A stretch of DNA of 64,000 nucleotides from Megascapheus bottae (taxonomy: Eukaryota > Chordata > Mammalia > Rodentia > Geomyidae): NCBI GenBank assembly GCA_024803745.1, contig JANJXV010000013.1, positions 6,324,001-6,388,000 of the forward strand, in the 5' to 3' direction. Positions 34,201 through 44,945 of this stretch are shown piece after piece (the first letter of the stretch is position 1; the number at the start of each line of letters is the position of its first letter). The position numbers and the translations under genes were made by a program. The notes under the pieces were generated by a model. That model was given only the letters and a program-made list of their open reading frames with translations. It was not told the origin of the DNA and did no database searches.

Positions 34201-35310
34201 CACAGTATAGATAAACACAGTCACATAACTGATAACTGATCCAAACCTCTTTTCTGTGTTTAGAAAGTTCCTTACTTTCCAAGATATGATGATGCTATCT
34301 CTGAGGACTGTTCTCTGAGATCTCTCAGATTTTTGGATAAAAAAAATTTAGAATACAAGGGAAGAAACTGGATGGACCTAGACAGAAGGCTGGAGTGAGG
34401 CAGATGGAAAGTCCTGGCTACAGGCGGCTTGTGAGTAGCCCTGGAAGCCTGCAGGATGAAGCCATTTGGGCATTTATCATGGTGAAGAAACTCAGACCCA
34501 TGGATTGCATTAGGGCCTTAAAATCATTTCATTCTAATAATTTAGTACATGATAGGATAGACAAAACAGATTCTTGTAAACTTCTCACTGGATGCCTCAG
34601 GTGGTCTGCCTGTACTGATAATTTTGTATGACCCATAAATGATCTTGGCTGAAAAATAGGGTTCTCATCCTCAACTGCAAAAATATGTAATAGACAATAT
34701 TTTCTGTTTCAGGTTTAAAGTAGATTCATAGAATTAAAAAGAAGTCTTTTCATGTGTGCAAGAGAAAAGACAGACTAACTGCAACAGGGGCAATCATATG
34801 CTATGTTGGCTTGTGTTCTTTTAGGTCATATCACCAGGGATGATTTGAGCTGTGGACTAATAAGGAAATTAATTTATTGTGCTGTGATGAAAATTTTTGC
34901 TCATCCAAGGGAAAGTTGGCAAATCTTATAATTAGAATTCAATTTTGTTTCCAATTATTTCCAAAATGGATTGAGTATGTCAGCAGATAACATGGTTTTG
35001 TGTAGGGAGCTACTGTTGAAAGCTCAGTGTCTATATAAATACTACCTAAGTGTCACGCAGTATCTTGGTGGAGTATGAAACAAGCACTGCGTAGAATGGA
35101 ATATTTGAAATGCTTAGGACACAGGGTTTCTTGAATATACTAGAGCATGAAACAAGCAAAAAGAATACAAGGAGTCTAAGAGAGGAAAATGTGGCATCAG
35201 GATACTTGTTTTTAAATGTTAGGATAAAAAGTCTTTTGTTCCTACTTGATTATGTTTTCTATTTAGAAATATTTGGATTCAAAAATTGGAAAAAAGGAAC
35301 AAATACCCAT
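34201..35310. other. Unclassified, possible MER-type DNA fragment at 34600-34680
   Basis: TTTTGTATGACCCATAAATG followed by GGCTGAAAAATAGGGTTC resembles the end of a non-autonomous hAT (Charlie-type) element. No gene recognised in the rest. Confidence 0.3.
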
Positions 35311-35480
35311 AAAGAATGCTTGACCCATGAGGTGTAGGGGTGAGGGGAGGGAAATAGGGACCAAGACATGAGAAAGGGTATCAATGTATGTGAAGCAATA
35401 CACCATCTATCTGGTGAATATGATGTAACCCTTCTATTAATTACAATAAAAATATATGAAAAAAAGAATGCTTGACCCAT
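35311..35480 (+). mobile_element. 134-bp L1 stub with 18-bp TSD
   Basis: Insert 35329-35462 holds only the last part of the young L1 3' UTR and tail. AAAGAATGCTTGACCCAT is repeated exactly at 35311-35328 and 35463-35480, the longest TSD read in this window. Confidence 0.96.
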
Positions 35481-35810
35481 TGTCCTCGTTTTTTTAAAGC
35501 ATTCTTATATATGTGTTTCCCAGAGTCTTCTTTGCTTACTCTTTCCTACAATTGCAAGATTATGTATGATTTCATAAGGTGATTCTTTTCTAATGAAAGT
35601 GATACCTTGAGCATTTTTCTCGGTTATCACATAGTTTTCATAAAAATGATTTCTAATATTTCCCCATGCTTGCTGAGTGGCTTGGTAAACATTTGTAACC
35701 TTTTCCCTATCATTGAACATTCAGGTTCTGGCTGGAAATTCTAAATTTTTATCAAAACTTGGAACTCTCTTCTGCTGGCATATCTCTTTTTTAGTAAAAC
35801 TAATTAACTA
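35481..35810. other. Unclassified sequence
   Basis: No recognised element. The minus frame at 35505-35720 shows no domain. Confidence 0.4.
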
Positions 35811-36010
35811 CAGTAATGACTTTTTTTGTGTGTGGGTACCATCATACCCTTGAGCCAAGCCCCATTTTTCATTTTCTAGAGATTAATCAGAGATAAGTGT
35901 CTCAGGTCCTTTTGTGCCCGGGCTGGCTTTGAACCTTGATCCTCAGATCTCAGCCTCCTGAGTAGCTACCATAACAGACGTGAGCCACTATGCCTAGCAG
36001 TAATGACTTT
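35811..36010 (-). mobile_element. SINE with 13-bp TSD
   Basis: Minus-strand composite SINE missing most of the tRNA-like half; 7SL-half markers are CCTCAGATCTCAGCCTCCTG and CAGACGTGAGCCACTA. CAGTAATGACTTT is repeated exactly at 35811-35823 and 35998-36010. Confidence 0.92.
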
Positions 36011-36033
36011 CTTGATTTTAAACTGTTATTGCT

Positions 36034-36214
36034 TCTCTCTCTCTCTCTCTCTCTTTCTCTCTATCTTTTTTTTCTGTCCCTCTCTGTCTCTCTCTCTGTC
36101 TCTTTTTGTCTCTTTCTCTCTCTCTCTCTCTCTGTCTTTTTCTGTCCTTCTCTGTCTCTTGGTCTCTTTTTGTCTCTGTCTCTGTCTCTCTCCCCCCTCT
36201 CTCTGTTTGTTTCT
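36034..36214. repeat. (TC)n / (TGTC)n microsatellite
   Basis: About 180 bases of CT with TGTC and T-run interruptions, ending at the tail of the SINE at 36220. Confidence 0.97.
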
Positions 36215-36219
36215 TTTCT

Positions 36220-36450
36220 TTTTTTGCCAGTTCTTGGGCTTGAACTCAGGGCATAGACATTGTCCCTGACCTCTATTTAGCTCAAGGCTAGCACTATGCC
36301 GCTTGAACCACAGTGCTACTTCTGGCTTTTTTTAAGTAATTTATTGGAAATAAGAGTGTCATGAATGGAACCTTCCTGCCCGGGATGGCTTTGAACCTTC
36401 ATCCTCAGATCTCAGCTTCCTGAGTAGCTAGAATTACAGGTGTGAGCTGG
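36220..36450 (-). mobile_element. B1/tRNA-like composite SINE
   Basis: Antisense order: TTGCCAGTTCTTGGGCTTGA, AGCTCAAGGCTAGCACTATG, then CCTCAGATCTCAGCTTCCTG and GAATTACAGGTGTGAGCTGG. Confidence 0.87.
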
Positions 36451-36654
36451 GCTTATTGCTGCATTTCTTATACAAAGTCTCCTTTACTGTGACATATCTT
36501 GAATTACATTGGCTATGATTTTCTTTGTATTGTTATATACCTGTTCACAAAAATGATTAACTACAGTAGATACCACAAGTCAGCTCATGGCTCCTTTGTG
36601 AGATCCACTTGGTTTTGAATCTTCCACTTTCTAGTTACAAGACTAAAACAGATT

Positions 36655-36667
36655 TCTTTTTACCTAT

Positions 36668-36726
<59 letters not shown>

Positions 36727-36929
36727 TTTTGCCAGTCCTGGGCTTGAGCTCAGTGCCTGAGCACTGTCCTTGGACTTTCTCAAGGCTAGAGCTCTACCAC
36801 TTGAGCCTCAGCACCACTTCCGGCTTTTTCTACATATGTGGTACCAAGGAATTGAACCCGGGTCTTCGTGCATGCTAGGCAAACACTTTAACCACCAGGC
36901 CAAACTCCTGGCCTCTTTTTACCTATTTA
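36655..36929 (-). mobile_element. Dimeric ID-like SINE with 16-bp TSD and (TTTA)n tail
   Basis: SINE body 36730-36913. TCTTTTTACCTATTTA is repeated exactly at 36655-36670 and 36914-36929. Between the left TSD and the body lies about 60 bp of TTTA repeat (TAAA on the SINE strand), so the microsatellite is within the insertion and grew from the A-rich tail. Confidence 0.95.
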
Positions 36930-37104
36930 AATTTTTGTATATTCATTTTGAAAACACCATTCAAATGATATGATGCAATTAAACACCAAATTCTGAAAGT
37001 TCTTTTAAATTTTACTATTCCAGTTTTGAAAAACAAATTGAATGACTCAATTCATATAGAAGCACATCATACTCAATACCTCAATACCATGACAACATCT
37101 TTAT

Positions 37105-37972
37105 TACTTAATTTGGGGGGGGCAGTACCAGGGCTTGAACTCAGGATTTCACAGTCTCTTTGGCTTTTCATTCAGGGTTAGTTTTATTTTATTTTTATTT
37201 CATTTTATTTTTAACTTGATTCTGGCTTTCTGCTGGTTAATTAAATTTTTTTTGCCAGTCCTCGGATTTGAACTCAGGGCCTGAGCACTGTCCTTGGGCT
37301 TTCTCAAAGCTAGCTCTCTATCATTTGAGCAACAACATCACTTCTGTCATTTTCTTTTCTTTTTAATGTAGGGGTAATGTATAGAGGGGTCACAGTTACA
37401 TTCACCAGGTGGTAGGTGCATTACTTCTCACACATTGATACCCTTTCTCATTTCCCTCCTCCCACCCCCTCCCAATCATCTTGTTTTATCCCCTTCCCTT
37501 TCCTATTTCAAATAAACAAATAAAATGTATATACAATATATCAGGTAACAAAGTCAGATACAGTAACAATATGAGATTAACCAAAGGGCAAAAAAGAGAA
37601 GTAACATAGTACTTTAAGAACAACAATCACACAAGATAAAGCTCTTGTTTCCATATCCTAGAGATCCTTTCATTTAGTCTCATCCTATATGACCTTTTGT
37701 ACCTAGGTTTTGAGCTATCGTTATCCTCTGCTAGGAGAGTCCCAGATGTATACTAATCATAACTTCTGATGTTTTCTATGTATGTGGTATCAAGGAGTCA
37801 AACCTGGATTTTTGTGTATTCGAGGAAGTACTTTACCAGTAGACCAAACTCTGGCCAAGATATGAGTCTTATGGGTAGATTTGTCTACTCCAGCTTGATC
37901 TGAGCCATAATCCTTAGATCTTAGCTTCATGAATAGCTCAGATTACAGACATGAGCCATCGACTTCAGGCTT
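37105..37972 (-). mobile_element. Three-layer nested insertion: composite SINE, dimeric SINE, L1
   Basis: Outer composite SINE: 37115-37252 and 37862-37972. Inside it, a dimeric ID-like SINE: 37253-37355 and 37762-37861. Inside that, an L1 3' end: 37356-37761. All are on the minus strand. ACTTCTGTCATTTTCT (37340-37355) and ACTTCTGATGTTTTCT (37762-37777) are the diverged L1 TSD. Confidence 0.85.
37356..37761 (-). mobile_element. L1 3' UTR (intermediate subtype)
   Basis: Tail-side sequence TAGGGGTAATGTATAGAGGG differs from the young ends, while the remainder (complement of GTATCAATG and of GGAAATGAG) is shared. It lies inside a SINE, so it is younger than that SINE. Confidence 0.88.
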
Positions 37973-39889
37973 ACTGTATGTTCTAAAGAACCAACCTTGT
38001 AAGGTAGGTAGAGAGTGTATAGGCAGAGTATGACTAGAATGATGCGATTTGGTGGGTTCTAAACCCTAATCTGCTGCTTACTGGCTGGACAGAAAGCAGT
38101 ATTATATCTTTCACTTGAACAAAACCTATTCTCAGGTGATTATCTTACAAATGCTCAAATTAAGAATAAAGGTGTAAGGGAAAGAGAACTCTTGTTTCTG
38201 AGCTCCTTCATTTTAGAAAAATCCCTCAATCTTTCTGGACATGGATTTTATCATAATATAAATAGTATCATTGTAATTACAGGATTATAAATTATATTTC
38301 ATGTAGTAAGTGACAAATGGATGACCATGATTATTATGGTATGATCTTGGCTCTCAGATGTTCCCCTAAACATTCAGTTTTTGTGGGTGCCATGTTCCTT
38401 AAAATTAAGGCATTTGTGCCAGCAGCCATGCTCAAAGAGGCCATTTCTGGGCTCACACATTGCCTAAAGACATGTGAGGCTTTCCCATACACAGAGCTCA
38501 TATATTCACTTCATTGTTCAGCTCTACTGAATCATTCATAGCAGTATCATTACTACAGGGTTGAATTTTGTTTAAATTTGTACTTCTAATTACTGATTTA
38601 AGATCTACTAAAACACTCTATTCAGATGTCTTTAAATTATATCTCTAGAAGAATGACTGACATATGCCAGGTGGTGCCAGGAAAGGAAATAGAAACTGCT
38701 ATATTTCTCAGAATAGATCATAAAAAATTTAAAGTGGAAAGTTAGGGTGACCAATTTATGTGGTTGAGGGCCTGTCATATGGTTGCCAAGGAATTCTTTC
38801 TCAAATAGCTGTTGGCTGACTTTCAAGAGAAGTTGAATAACTTTTGAAATATGTCCTTCAGTTAAGAAAAAGAGTAAAGCTAAGAGGAATCTGAAGATGA
38901 CATATTGATGTTCTTCTGATTGTCAAAAATCCTGAAGATACAAAAGGCCACTTTCTTGATCATAAGTTATTCAAAATCTAAAACTTAAGTATCAAACTAG
39001 GTCACTTACGTGACTAAGTCCCTGAAGAAAGAAGTATTGACAAATGTAGCTTATTGTTTGATCTGAAATTGCTTATGACAGGCTAAAGTAATTATGCTCA
39101 GTAACCATTTGCTGTTTTGAGCTTCAGTGAAAGTCTGTATTTTATTCACGCAGGTAGTTTTGTTTATTTTCTGGTTTTAAAGCAGAAAAAAACATATGAT
39201 CATAAGCCCTATAATCATATAAGAGGTGTTTTTAGCTCTTCTGAGTTATTGAGTTGCAGAGATATAAATGATGTTGAGCTAAAGCCTAAATAGTAATTAT
39301 TTTGTGTATTATTAATGCCTTGCCTGTTCAGAAATGTTGTCACACCCACTCTGGATATGCCCATTCAGAAATGAAAGCATGGTAAAGCATTTTGCTTGTT
39401 ATTTCAAATTCAAATATCTGGAATTTCTTAGGAGAATCTGAGGAGCTATTCCTGTTGAATTCCATAGTGTCTCCTGTCTCAGAAACATCAGTTGATTTTG
39501 TCCGATTGGTATTTAATTTTCTGATTTGGCCAAGTTGAATGATAGAGGGCTTGAGTGAAGATATTGGGTTCATTCTTTTGAGAATGCCTAAATAATAATG
39601 TCAGTCAGAAGAGTTTGTTTTGCTCTCTTATTGGACTAGCTTAAATCTTCGCTAATAAGAAGTTAACATATGCTGAAATGAGTTATTTTCAACATATGTA
39701 GAATTTGAGAAAACAAGTGTATAGTTCTCTATACAATTGGAAGAATAAATACAAATAATGTATCTGAACTTTTGTTTTTACTAGGATATGAGGGACTGAT
39801 TTCATTTTTTATTCCAAACAACTGGACCTATTGTAGGTCAGTGGTTCGAACAGCAGAGGATGTTTGTATCATTGAAATAATGGGATGTG
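37973..39889. other. Unclassified repeat-poor sequence
   Basis: About 1.9 kb with no clear repeat, apart from a weak MIR-like suggestion at 38050-38280. Small frames only. Confidence 0.4.
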
Positions 39890-40065
39890 GAGCATGTAGT
39901 GCTGGGATCAGTTAGAGCTCTGTCTGTGTTAATGTCATCTCTTCATGTACTATGGGGGTGCGGTTTGCAGGTTACTTAGCTTTTGAGAGACTAAGTTTTT
40001 TTTTTTACTTGTGAAATGGGAATAATAAAATCTACTTTAAAGGTATGTTGTATCTTTAAGAATAT
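39890..40065 (+). mobile_element. MIR
   Basis: Sense MIR: GCTGGGATCAGTTAGAGCTC, GCAGGTTACTTAGCTTTTGA, TTACTTGTGAAATGGGAATA, then AAGGTATGTTGTATCTTTAA. A fairly long copy. Confidence 0.72.
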
Positions 40066-40073
40066 TTCATGTC

Positions 40074-40100
40074 ATGATTATGATTATGATTATGATTATT
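40074..40100. repeat. (TGATTA)n short array
   Basis: Four to five tandem TGATTA units, at the tail of the SINE at 40104. Confidence 0.9.
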
Positions 40101-40103
40101 TTC

Positions 40104-40350
40104 TGTCAGTAGTGAAACTTAAACACAGGGTCTTGTGCTCTTATTTGGCTTTTTGTTTTTTGCTTAAGATCATCATTCTATCACTTGAGCAGCATCCCCA
40201 TTTCCAGCTTTTTGCTCTTCACTGGGAAGTGAGAGTATCACAGACTTTTCTTCCTGGGTTGGCTTCAAATGGCATGCTTTGAATGGCAGTCCTTTTATCT
40301 CAACCTCCTGAGTAGCGACATTTCAAGTGTGAGTCACCAGTGCTTTGGCT
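40104..40350 (-). mobile_element. B1/tRNA-like composite SINE, diverged
   Basis: Antisense order: GTAGTGAAACTTAAACACAG, ATTCTATCACTTGAGCAGCA, GTGAGAGTATCACAGACTTT, then CTCAACCTCCTGAGTAGCGA. It contains a short internal duplication of ATGGCATGCTTTGAATGGCA type. Confidence 0.78.
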
Positions 40351-40810
40351 TCCTATTATTTTTAAATTGACAAATAAGATACAGTTATGAAGTATAACAT
40401 GACATTGGAGAACATGTGCATACTGTATACTCCCTAGAGTTAATTAATATGTATATTACATTACAAAGGTACATTTCATGGTGAGAACACAAAGTCTACT
40501 CTCTTGGTTTTCAAAAAATAACAGATCACTATGCTAGGACACCTATCTTTTGGACATTTTCCTCCTAAGAGAAATTTAGATCCTTTTAATATTGTCTCTC
40601 CAGTCCTTCCCTTGTCCCTGGTCTCAGGTCACCTCCATTCTGTTCTCCACATCCATGAGCCTAACTTATTTAGAGCCCAAGCACCAATGGGTGAGATTAC
40701 ATAGTATTTCTTGTTCTGGGCTTGCCTTATTCCAGTTAATATAGGTTCCTCCAGGTTCATTCAAGTCCTAAGTGATAGGATTTCCTTATTTTCATGACTG
40801 GTATTGAGTT
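40350..40810 (-). mobile_element. Ancient L1M-type 3' end
   Basis: Matches the typical antisense layout of mammalian-wide L1M tails: TTGACAAATAAGATACAG, GTGAGAACACAAAGTCTACT, CTGGTCTCAGGTCACCTCCA, GAGATTACATAGTATTTCTT, then CCTCCAGGTTCATTCAAGTC and GATAGGATTTCCTT. It belongs to a different, much older L1 lineage than the others. Confidence 0.75.
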
Positions 40811-40827
40811 GGAACTTTTTTTTAAAT

Positions 40828-41070
40828 TTCTTGGTCAGTTGTAGGGCTTGAACTCATGGTCTAAACACTGTCCCTGAGCATCTTTGTACTCAAGGCTGAT
40901 GCTCTACCACTTGATCCACAGAGCCACATTTTGTTGTTTTGAGTGGTTAACTGGTGATCTAAGAGTCTCACAGGGTCTTTTCTGCCCAGGTTGGCTTCAA
41001 ACTGCAACCCTCAGATCTCAACCTCCTAAATAGCTAGGATTACAGGCTTGAGCCACTGGGGCCCACTGAA
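40828..41070 (-). mobile_element. B1/tRNA-like composite SINE
   Basis: Antisense order: TAGGGCTTGAACTCATGGTC, GCTGATGCTCTACCACTTGA, GGCTTCAAACTGCAACCCTC, then TAGCTAGGATTACAGGCTTG. TGAGTTGGAACTT (40805-40817) and TGAACTGGGACTT (41067-41079) may be a diverged TSD. Confidence 0.87.
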
Positions 41071-41194
41071 CTGGGACTTCTAAAGGAGGTCAACATGCTA
41101 GTTGACATGTTGTAGACAGACCCTAAATCAATTCCAACTTCTCTTTTGTTATATCAGTGCTTCTTCTTGGCCTACACTAGATCAAAATTCATTC

Positions 41195-41290
41195 TTCAGA
41201 GCAGAAACTCTCAAAATATAGTCCCTCGACCAGTGGCATGGAATCACGTTGGGGCTGGTGGGAGTGGAAATTCTTGCGCTGCCTCACCTG
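41195..41290. mobile_element. MER5-like DNA transposon remnant
   Basis: ACTCTCAAAATATAGTCCCT, GACCAGTGGCATGGAATCAC and TGGAAATTCTTGC follow the order of the non-autonomous hAT element MER5. Diverged; assignment by resemblance. Confidence 0.4.
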
Positions 41291-41809
41291 CACCACTGGT
41301 GGTGGAGCCATATACTGTGAGAAGTCCTCTGAGTCCTCTGAGGCTGCGATAGGCTCAACTTTGAGCGCCACTCTCTTCTTTGAACCTGAACACAAATTGA
41401 ACATTATACTGGTTGCGGGAGATTAGCACACCCCAGGCCGATCATCTGCCAGCATTTTTGTTCTGGAATGTCAGAATTGAGAAGGCCCGAAGGTTAAATG
41501 TGGCCAGTCCCAAGGTGGAACCAGAGTTTCAAGTGGAAAGATTTTTGTTTTTCTCTGTATCCTTCAGTAATGTTTGGATTACTCTGGCTTTCACAGCACC
41601 ACGAGAATGTAATGTTTCCCTCAGTCTAATGGCTATGAAATAGTGTCTCATTCTGAGCTGAACGCCCCCTTTCCTTATTGTCCATTCAGTGTGGTTGTCC
41701 AGCTGTGGCCGCTTCTATGAGGTGCTCTTTTATGTCAGCTCCACTCATTCCTCTATAGGAATTATTTGTATCACGTTAAACCAAATGATTTGCCAGTACT
41801 TGATAGTAC
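41291..41809. other. Unclassified sequence
   Basis: Higher GC and some CpGs relative to the neighbourhood (for example CTGGTTGCGGGAGATTAGC at about 41410). Overlapping small frames on both strands at 41189-41426. No domain recognised. Confidence 0.4.
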
Positions 41810-42135
41810 TGCAAACTTCATTTTTTTCTTTTTAATATTTTTTATTGTAATTAATAAAAGGGTTACATGATATTTACCAGATAGATGGTGCATTAATTCA
41901 CATGCATTGATACCCTTTCACACGTCTTGGTCCCCATTACTCTCCCCCCTACCCCCCCATCTTGGTTTTCCCCCCTTCCCTATCCAATTTCAAATAACCA
42001 AATACAAATATATCCAATATATCAGAAACTGTAACAGTATGATATAACCAAGGGACAGCAAAAGAGATGAGAGATAACATAGTACATTAAGGACAACAAT
42101 CATTCATTATATGGCTTTTGCAAACTTCATTTTTA
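41810..42135 (-). mobile_element. 294-bp L1 3' end with 16-bp TSD
   Basis: Insert 41826-42119 begins with T-rich tail sequence and the young 3' UTR. TGCAAACTTCATTTTT is repeated exactly at 41810-41825 and 42120-42135. Confidence 0.96.
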
Positions 42136-42770
42136 CATCATGCACTCATCATCAGTTTCTTACGAAAATAAGTGAAAACATGATTTTCTCTCACAATGAA
42201 TTATATTAATTTTCATGTGTTCATTCTTTAAGCTGACAGGTGTTTGAACTTGGTATGCTTTATATTGGAATGTGCATAATGTCTCAGGAGAATGAAATGA
42301 TTTTTAAACACATGCATTTTTCAGGGTACGAACAAGGAATTGGAAGAGGCATGGCATTTCGGGTCAGATAAGGAAATATTCTCCTTGATTGCATTCTACT
42401 TGCGATTTTAATTGTTCTGCTCAGAACACAGTGAAAACTAAGAATGGAGGGAGAACAAATGAAAACATAGTAGCTACTTCTTATCTCTGCAAAGGGACAA
42501 CACAAGCTGGGGGCATGGAACTTTTATCCTTGGACTGCAGATAATAGGATTAACAACAACCAGACAACAGCACAGACCAAGTGTGGTTGTTCTTTTATAT
42601 TCAACTGTTTATTTGATTAGACAATCCCTGGAAATACTATAAATGGAATGGACTTCCATACCTTTTGTTCTTACCGCATAAGTTACAAATAGATGTACAA
42701 TTCTTACTATAAGTGGTTATTTGACATTGGAATTTTGCCCGGGGGGAGTATACTGTCATCTAACTCTTTT
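42136..42770. other. Unclassified sequence
   Basis: No recognised element; the minus frame at 42284-42505 is unremarkable. Confidence 0.4.
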
Positions 42771-43016
42771 TTTCTTCTTTCTTTCTTTCTTTTTTTTTTT
42801 TTTGGTGCTAGCATTGGGAATTAAATTCAGGCCCTTCTGCTCTTACTTGGCTTTTTCACTCAGGTGCTCTGCCACTTGAACCATAGCTCTACTTGGCTTT
42901 TAGCTGGTTAACTGGAGTTTGGAGTCTCATAGGCTTTTCTGCTTGGGCTGGCTTTGAACCATGATCTCAGCTTCCTGAGCAGCTAGGATAACAGGTGTGA
43001 ACTACCAGTGCCCATT
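42771..43016 (-). mobile_element. B1/tRNA-like composite SINE with T-rich tail
   Basis: CTTT-rich tail at 42771-42803 (plus-strand view), then GGAATTAAATTCAGGCCCTT, GTGCTCTGCCACTTGAACCA, GGCTGGCTTTGAACCATGAT and CAGCTAGGATAACAGGTGTG. Confidence 0.85.
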
Positions 43017-43746
43017 GGTCCTCTAGTTCTCATTGAGGAAGCCTGAATTTATATTTGTAAAATCCCTTTAGAATCCTCTAAACAATTCTCTTTCTACTTT
43101 CCTAAATATTTAGTTTCATTGTTTAAAAATATTAAGGTGTTCCACTACATACTTTTTTTTACTGAATTGTTAGGATTCTAGAAAGCTGATTATAAAATAT
43201 TTTTAATAGAGCTCTAAAATGTTCAACCTTTTGTAGTCCAAGTAAAATATTTAACAGACATTTTCTTCTAGTTTTATGGTTTATGTTTTTATCCCATTAT
43301 CAAATAGTTCGGTGAAAAATACATCTTAATTAATAGTGGAATCTAATTTTCCTACATGATCTTATGAGATGAGTAGCTCACATGTCTTATTTAAGGAATT
43401 TTCCCCTGTGCTATCTGTTCACTGATCTGGAAAGCTAGCTATTGTGTATACTTCCACAGAGTCTTGGGTAATTGTTCTGTGCCTTTGGTTTTCCCATGCA
43501 TTTAAGAATTACACTGCCAACTTAACATGAAAAACATCCTGTTGAGATTTGATTGAAATCTGGCATTTTAATTTCAGAGAAAATTTACTTTACAAGATAG
43601 GTTTTAATTAAAAGAGTTTAGAATAGCTCTATTTTTTATTTTTGTAGAATTTGAAGAATATTATTTCTGCTAATCTATCTGAAATTCCTGTTGAGTTATC
43701 TAAATAGATAATCATGTCCACTACAATGTATGAGAGCTTTAATTCA

Positions 43747-43748
<2 letters not shown>
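43017..43748. other. Unclassified AT-rich sequence
   Basis: No recognised repeat or gene. Confidence 0.4.

Positions 43749-43800
<52 letters not shown>
43749..43800. repeat. (TC)n microsatellite
   Basis: About 26 pure TC units ending at the SINE tail at 43801. Confidence 0.98.
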
Positions 43801-43804
<4 letters not shown>

Positions 43805-43982
43805 GCCAGTCCCAGGCCTTAAGTTCTGTCCTCAGACTTTCTCAAGGCTAGAACGCTACCACTTGAGCCACAGCACCACTTCTGGCTTTTTTTTTCCCTT
43901 ATGTATGTGGTACTGAGGAATCGAATCCGGGCCTTTGTGCATGCTAGGCAAGCACTCTACCACTAGGCCAAACTCCAGGTCT
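43801..43982 (-). mobile_element. Dimeric ID-like SINE
   Basis: Minus-strand dimer with CCACTTGAGCCACAGCACCA in the right half and CATGCTAGGCAAGCACTCTA in the ID-like half. The usual GGCTTGAACTCAGGGCCTGA block is shortened by a deletion near 43820. Confidence 0.88.
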
Positions 43983-44504
43983 ACATGTTATATAAGACAT
44001 TGAGTGTAGTGTAAAAGACAAGCAGATATAACAATTGTCCCTATTGGATTCTTGAATTTTCAAAGGAATGCATTGAACATTTTTAACATCGTTGAAAAGT
44101 AGACTGCACCACAATAAAATTTTAAGGAGTTTATTTGACTAAATGATGATTTGTGAACTGGACAGCTCCAAACCAGATGTAGTTTGCTTTGTGCAGTAGA
44201 AATACAGAAGTAAAGCAAAGAAAACATTCAGTTGGTTGCAGTTGTAGTTTATTTGGTCTGTTGCAATGGAAAGTGTTCAGTTATGTAACTTTACTGGATG
44301 CCTCTGACTAAATGAGCCTAGGTTTGGTTTGCATAATTCTAAGTTTGTTGAATGCTTCTGATAAGAAAAATTCCGGTTTAGTTTTTCTCTAGCATAATCA
44401 TTTAGGAGAAATGGATTAAATTAAGCATTACTTATATTTGCAATTCTAGCTAGTTTAGTGTTACTTAGGAATGTCAATGGTCTATTGCAATCTTCCTCCT
44501 TCCC
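43983..44504. other. Unclassified, possible ancient LTR-like stretch at 44090-44300
   Basis: TTTTAAGGAGTTTATTTGAC, then GATGATTTGTGAACTGGACA has the look of an old interspersed repeat, perhaps an LTR, but I cannot name it. No gene seen. Confidence 0.25.
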
Positions 44505-44567
44505 TTCCTTCCTTCCTTCCTTCCTTCCTTCCTTCCTTCCTTCCTTCCTTCCTTCCTTCCTTCCTTC
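44505..44567. repeat. (CTTC)n microsatellite
   Basis: About 15 near-perfect tetranucleotide units, preceded by imperfect CTTCC sequence from 44491. Confidence 0.97.
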
Positions 44568-44639
44568 TTTTTAATGAGTTTTCTTCCTTTCAGTAATTTA
44601 CTGAGCATTTTAATCAAGAAGAAATGAGTGTATTTAAAA

Positions 44640-44945
44640 TTGCTTCCCAGCTGGGAGTGGTAACAGATATATGTAATCTCGGCTACTTGGGAGGCAGAGA
44701 AAATGGTTTGAGATCAGCCAGGGTAAAAAGTTATTGTGATCCCATTTTAACTTACAAGTCAGGTATGATGGTACATCTTTGTAATTCCAGCTGTATGGAA
44801 GACAGAGTTAAGAGGGATTTCAGTATGATGCCAACCCTAGGCAAAATCAAGACCCAAGTTGGAAAATAACTAAAAGAATAATCCTGGGTATGGCTTAAGA
44901 GGCAGCAAATATAAGGCCCTGAATTCAAACTCTAGTACTGTAAAA
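44640..44945 (+). mobile_element. Old tripartite 7SL/7SL/tRNA-like SINE
   Basis: Two successive 7SL-like units (CAGCTGGGAGTGGTAACAGA, then GTCAGGTATGATGGTACATC with TTGTAATTCCAGCTGTATGG) followed by a tRNA-like end (CCTGAATTCAAACTCTAGTA). This differs from the composite SINEs elsewhere, which have one 7SL unit. Confidence 0.65.

Noticed and set aside
35990..36269. Leu/Ser-rich frames on plus
   Set aside because: They translate the TC microsatellite and the adjoining SINE.
43983..44490. Named LTR retrotransposon
   Set aside because: Resemblance at 44090-44300 is too weak to name a family; no TG...CA termini or partner LTR seen.
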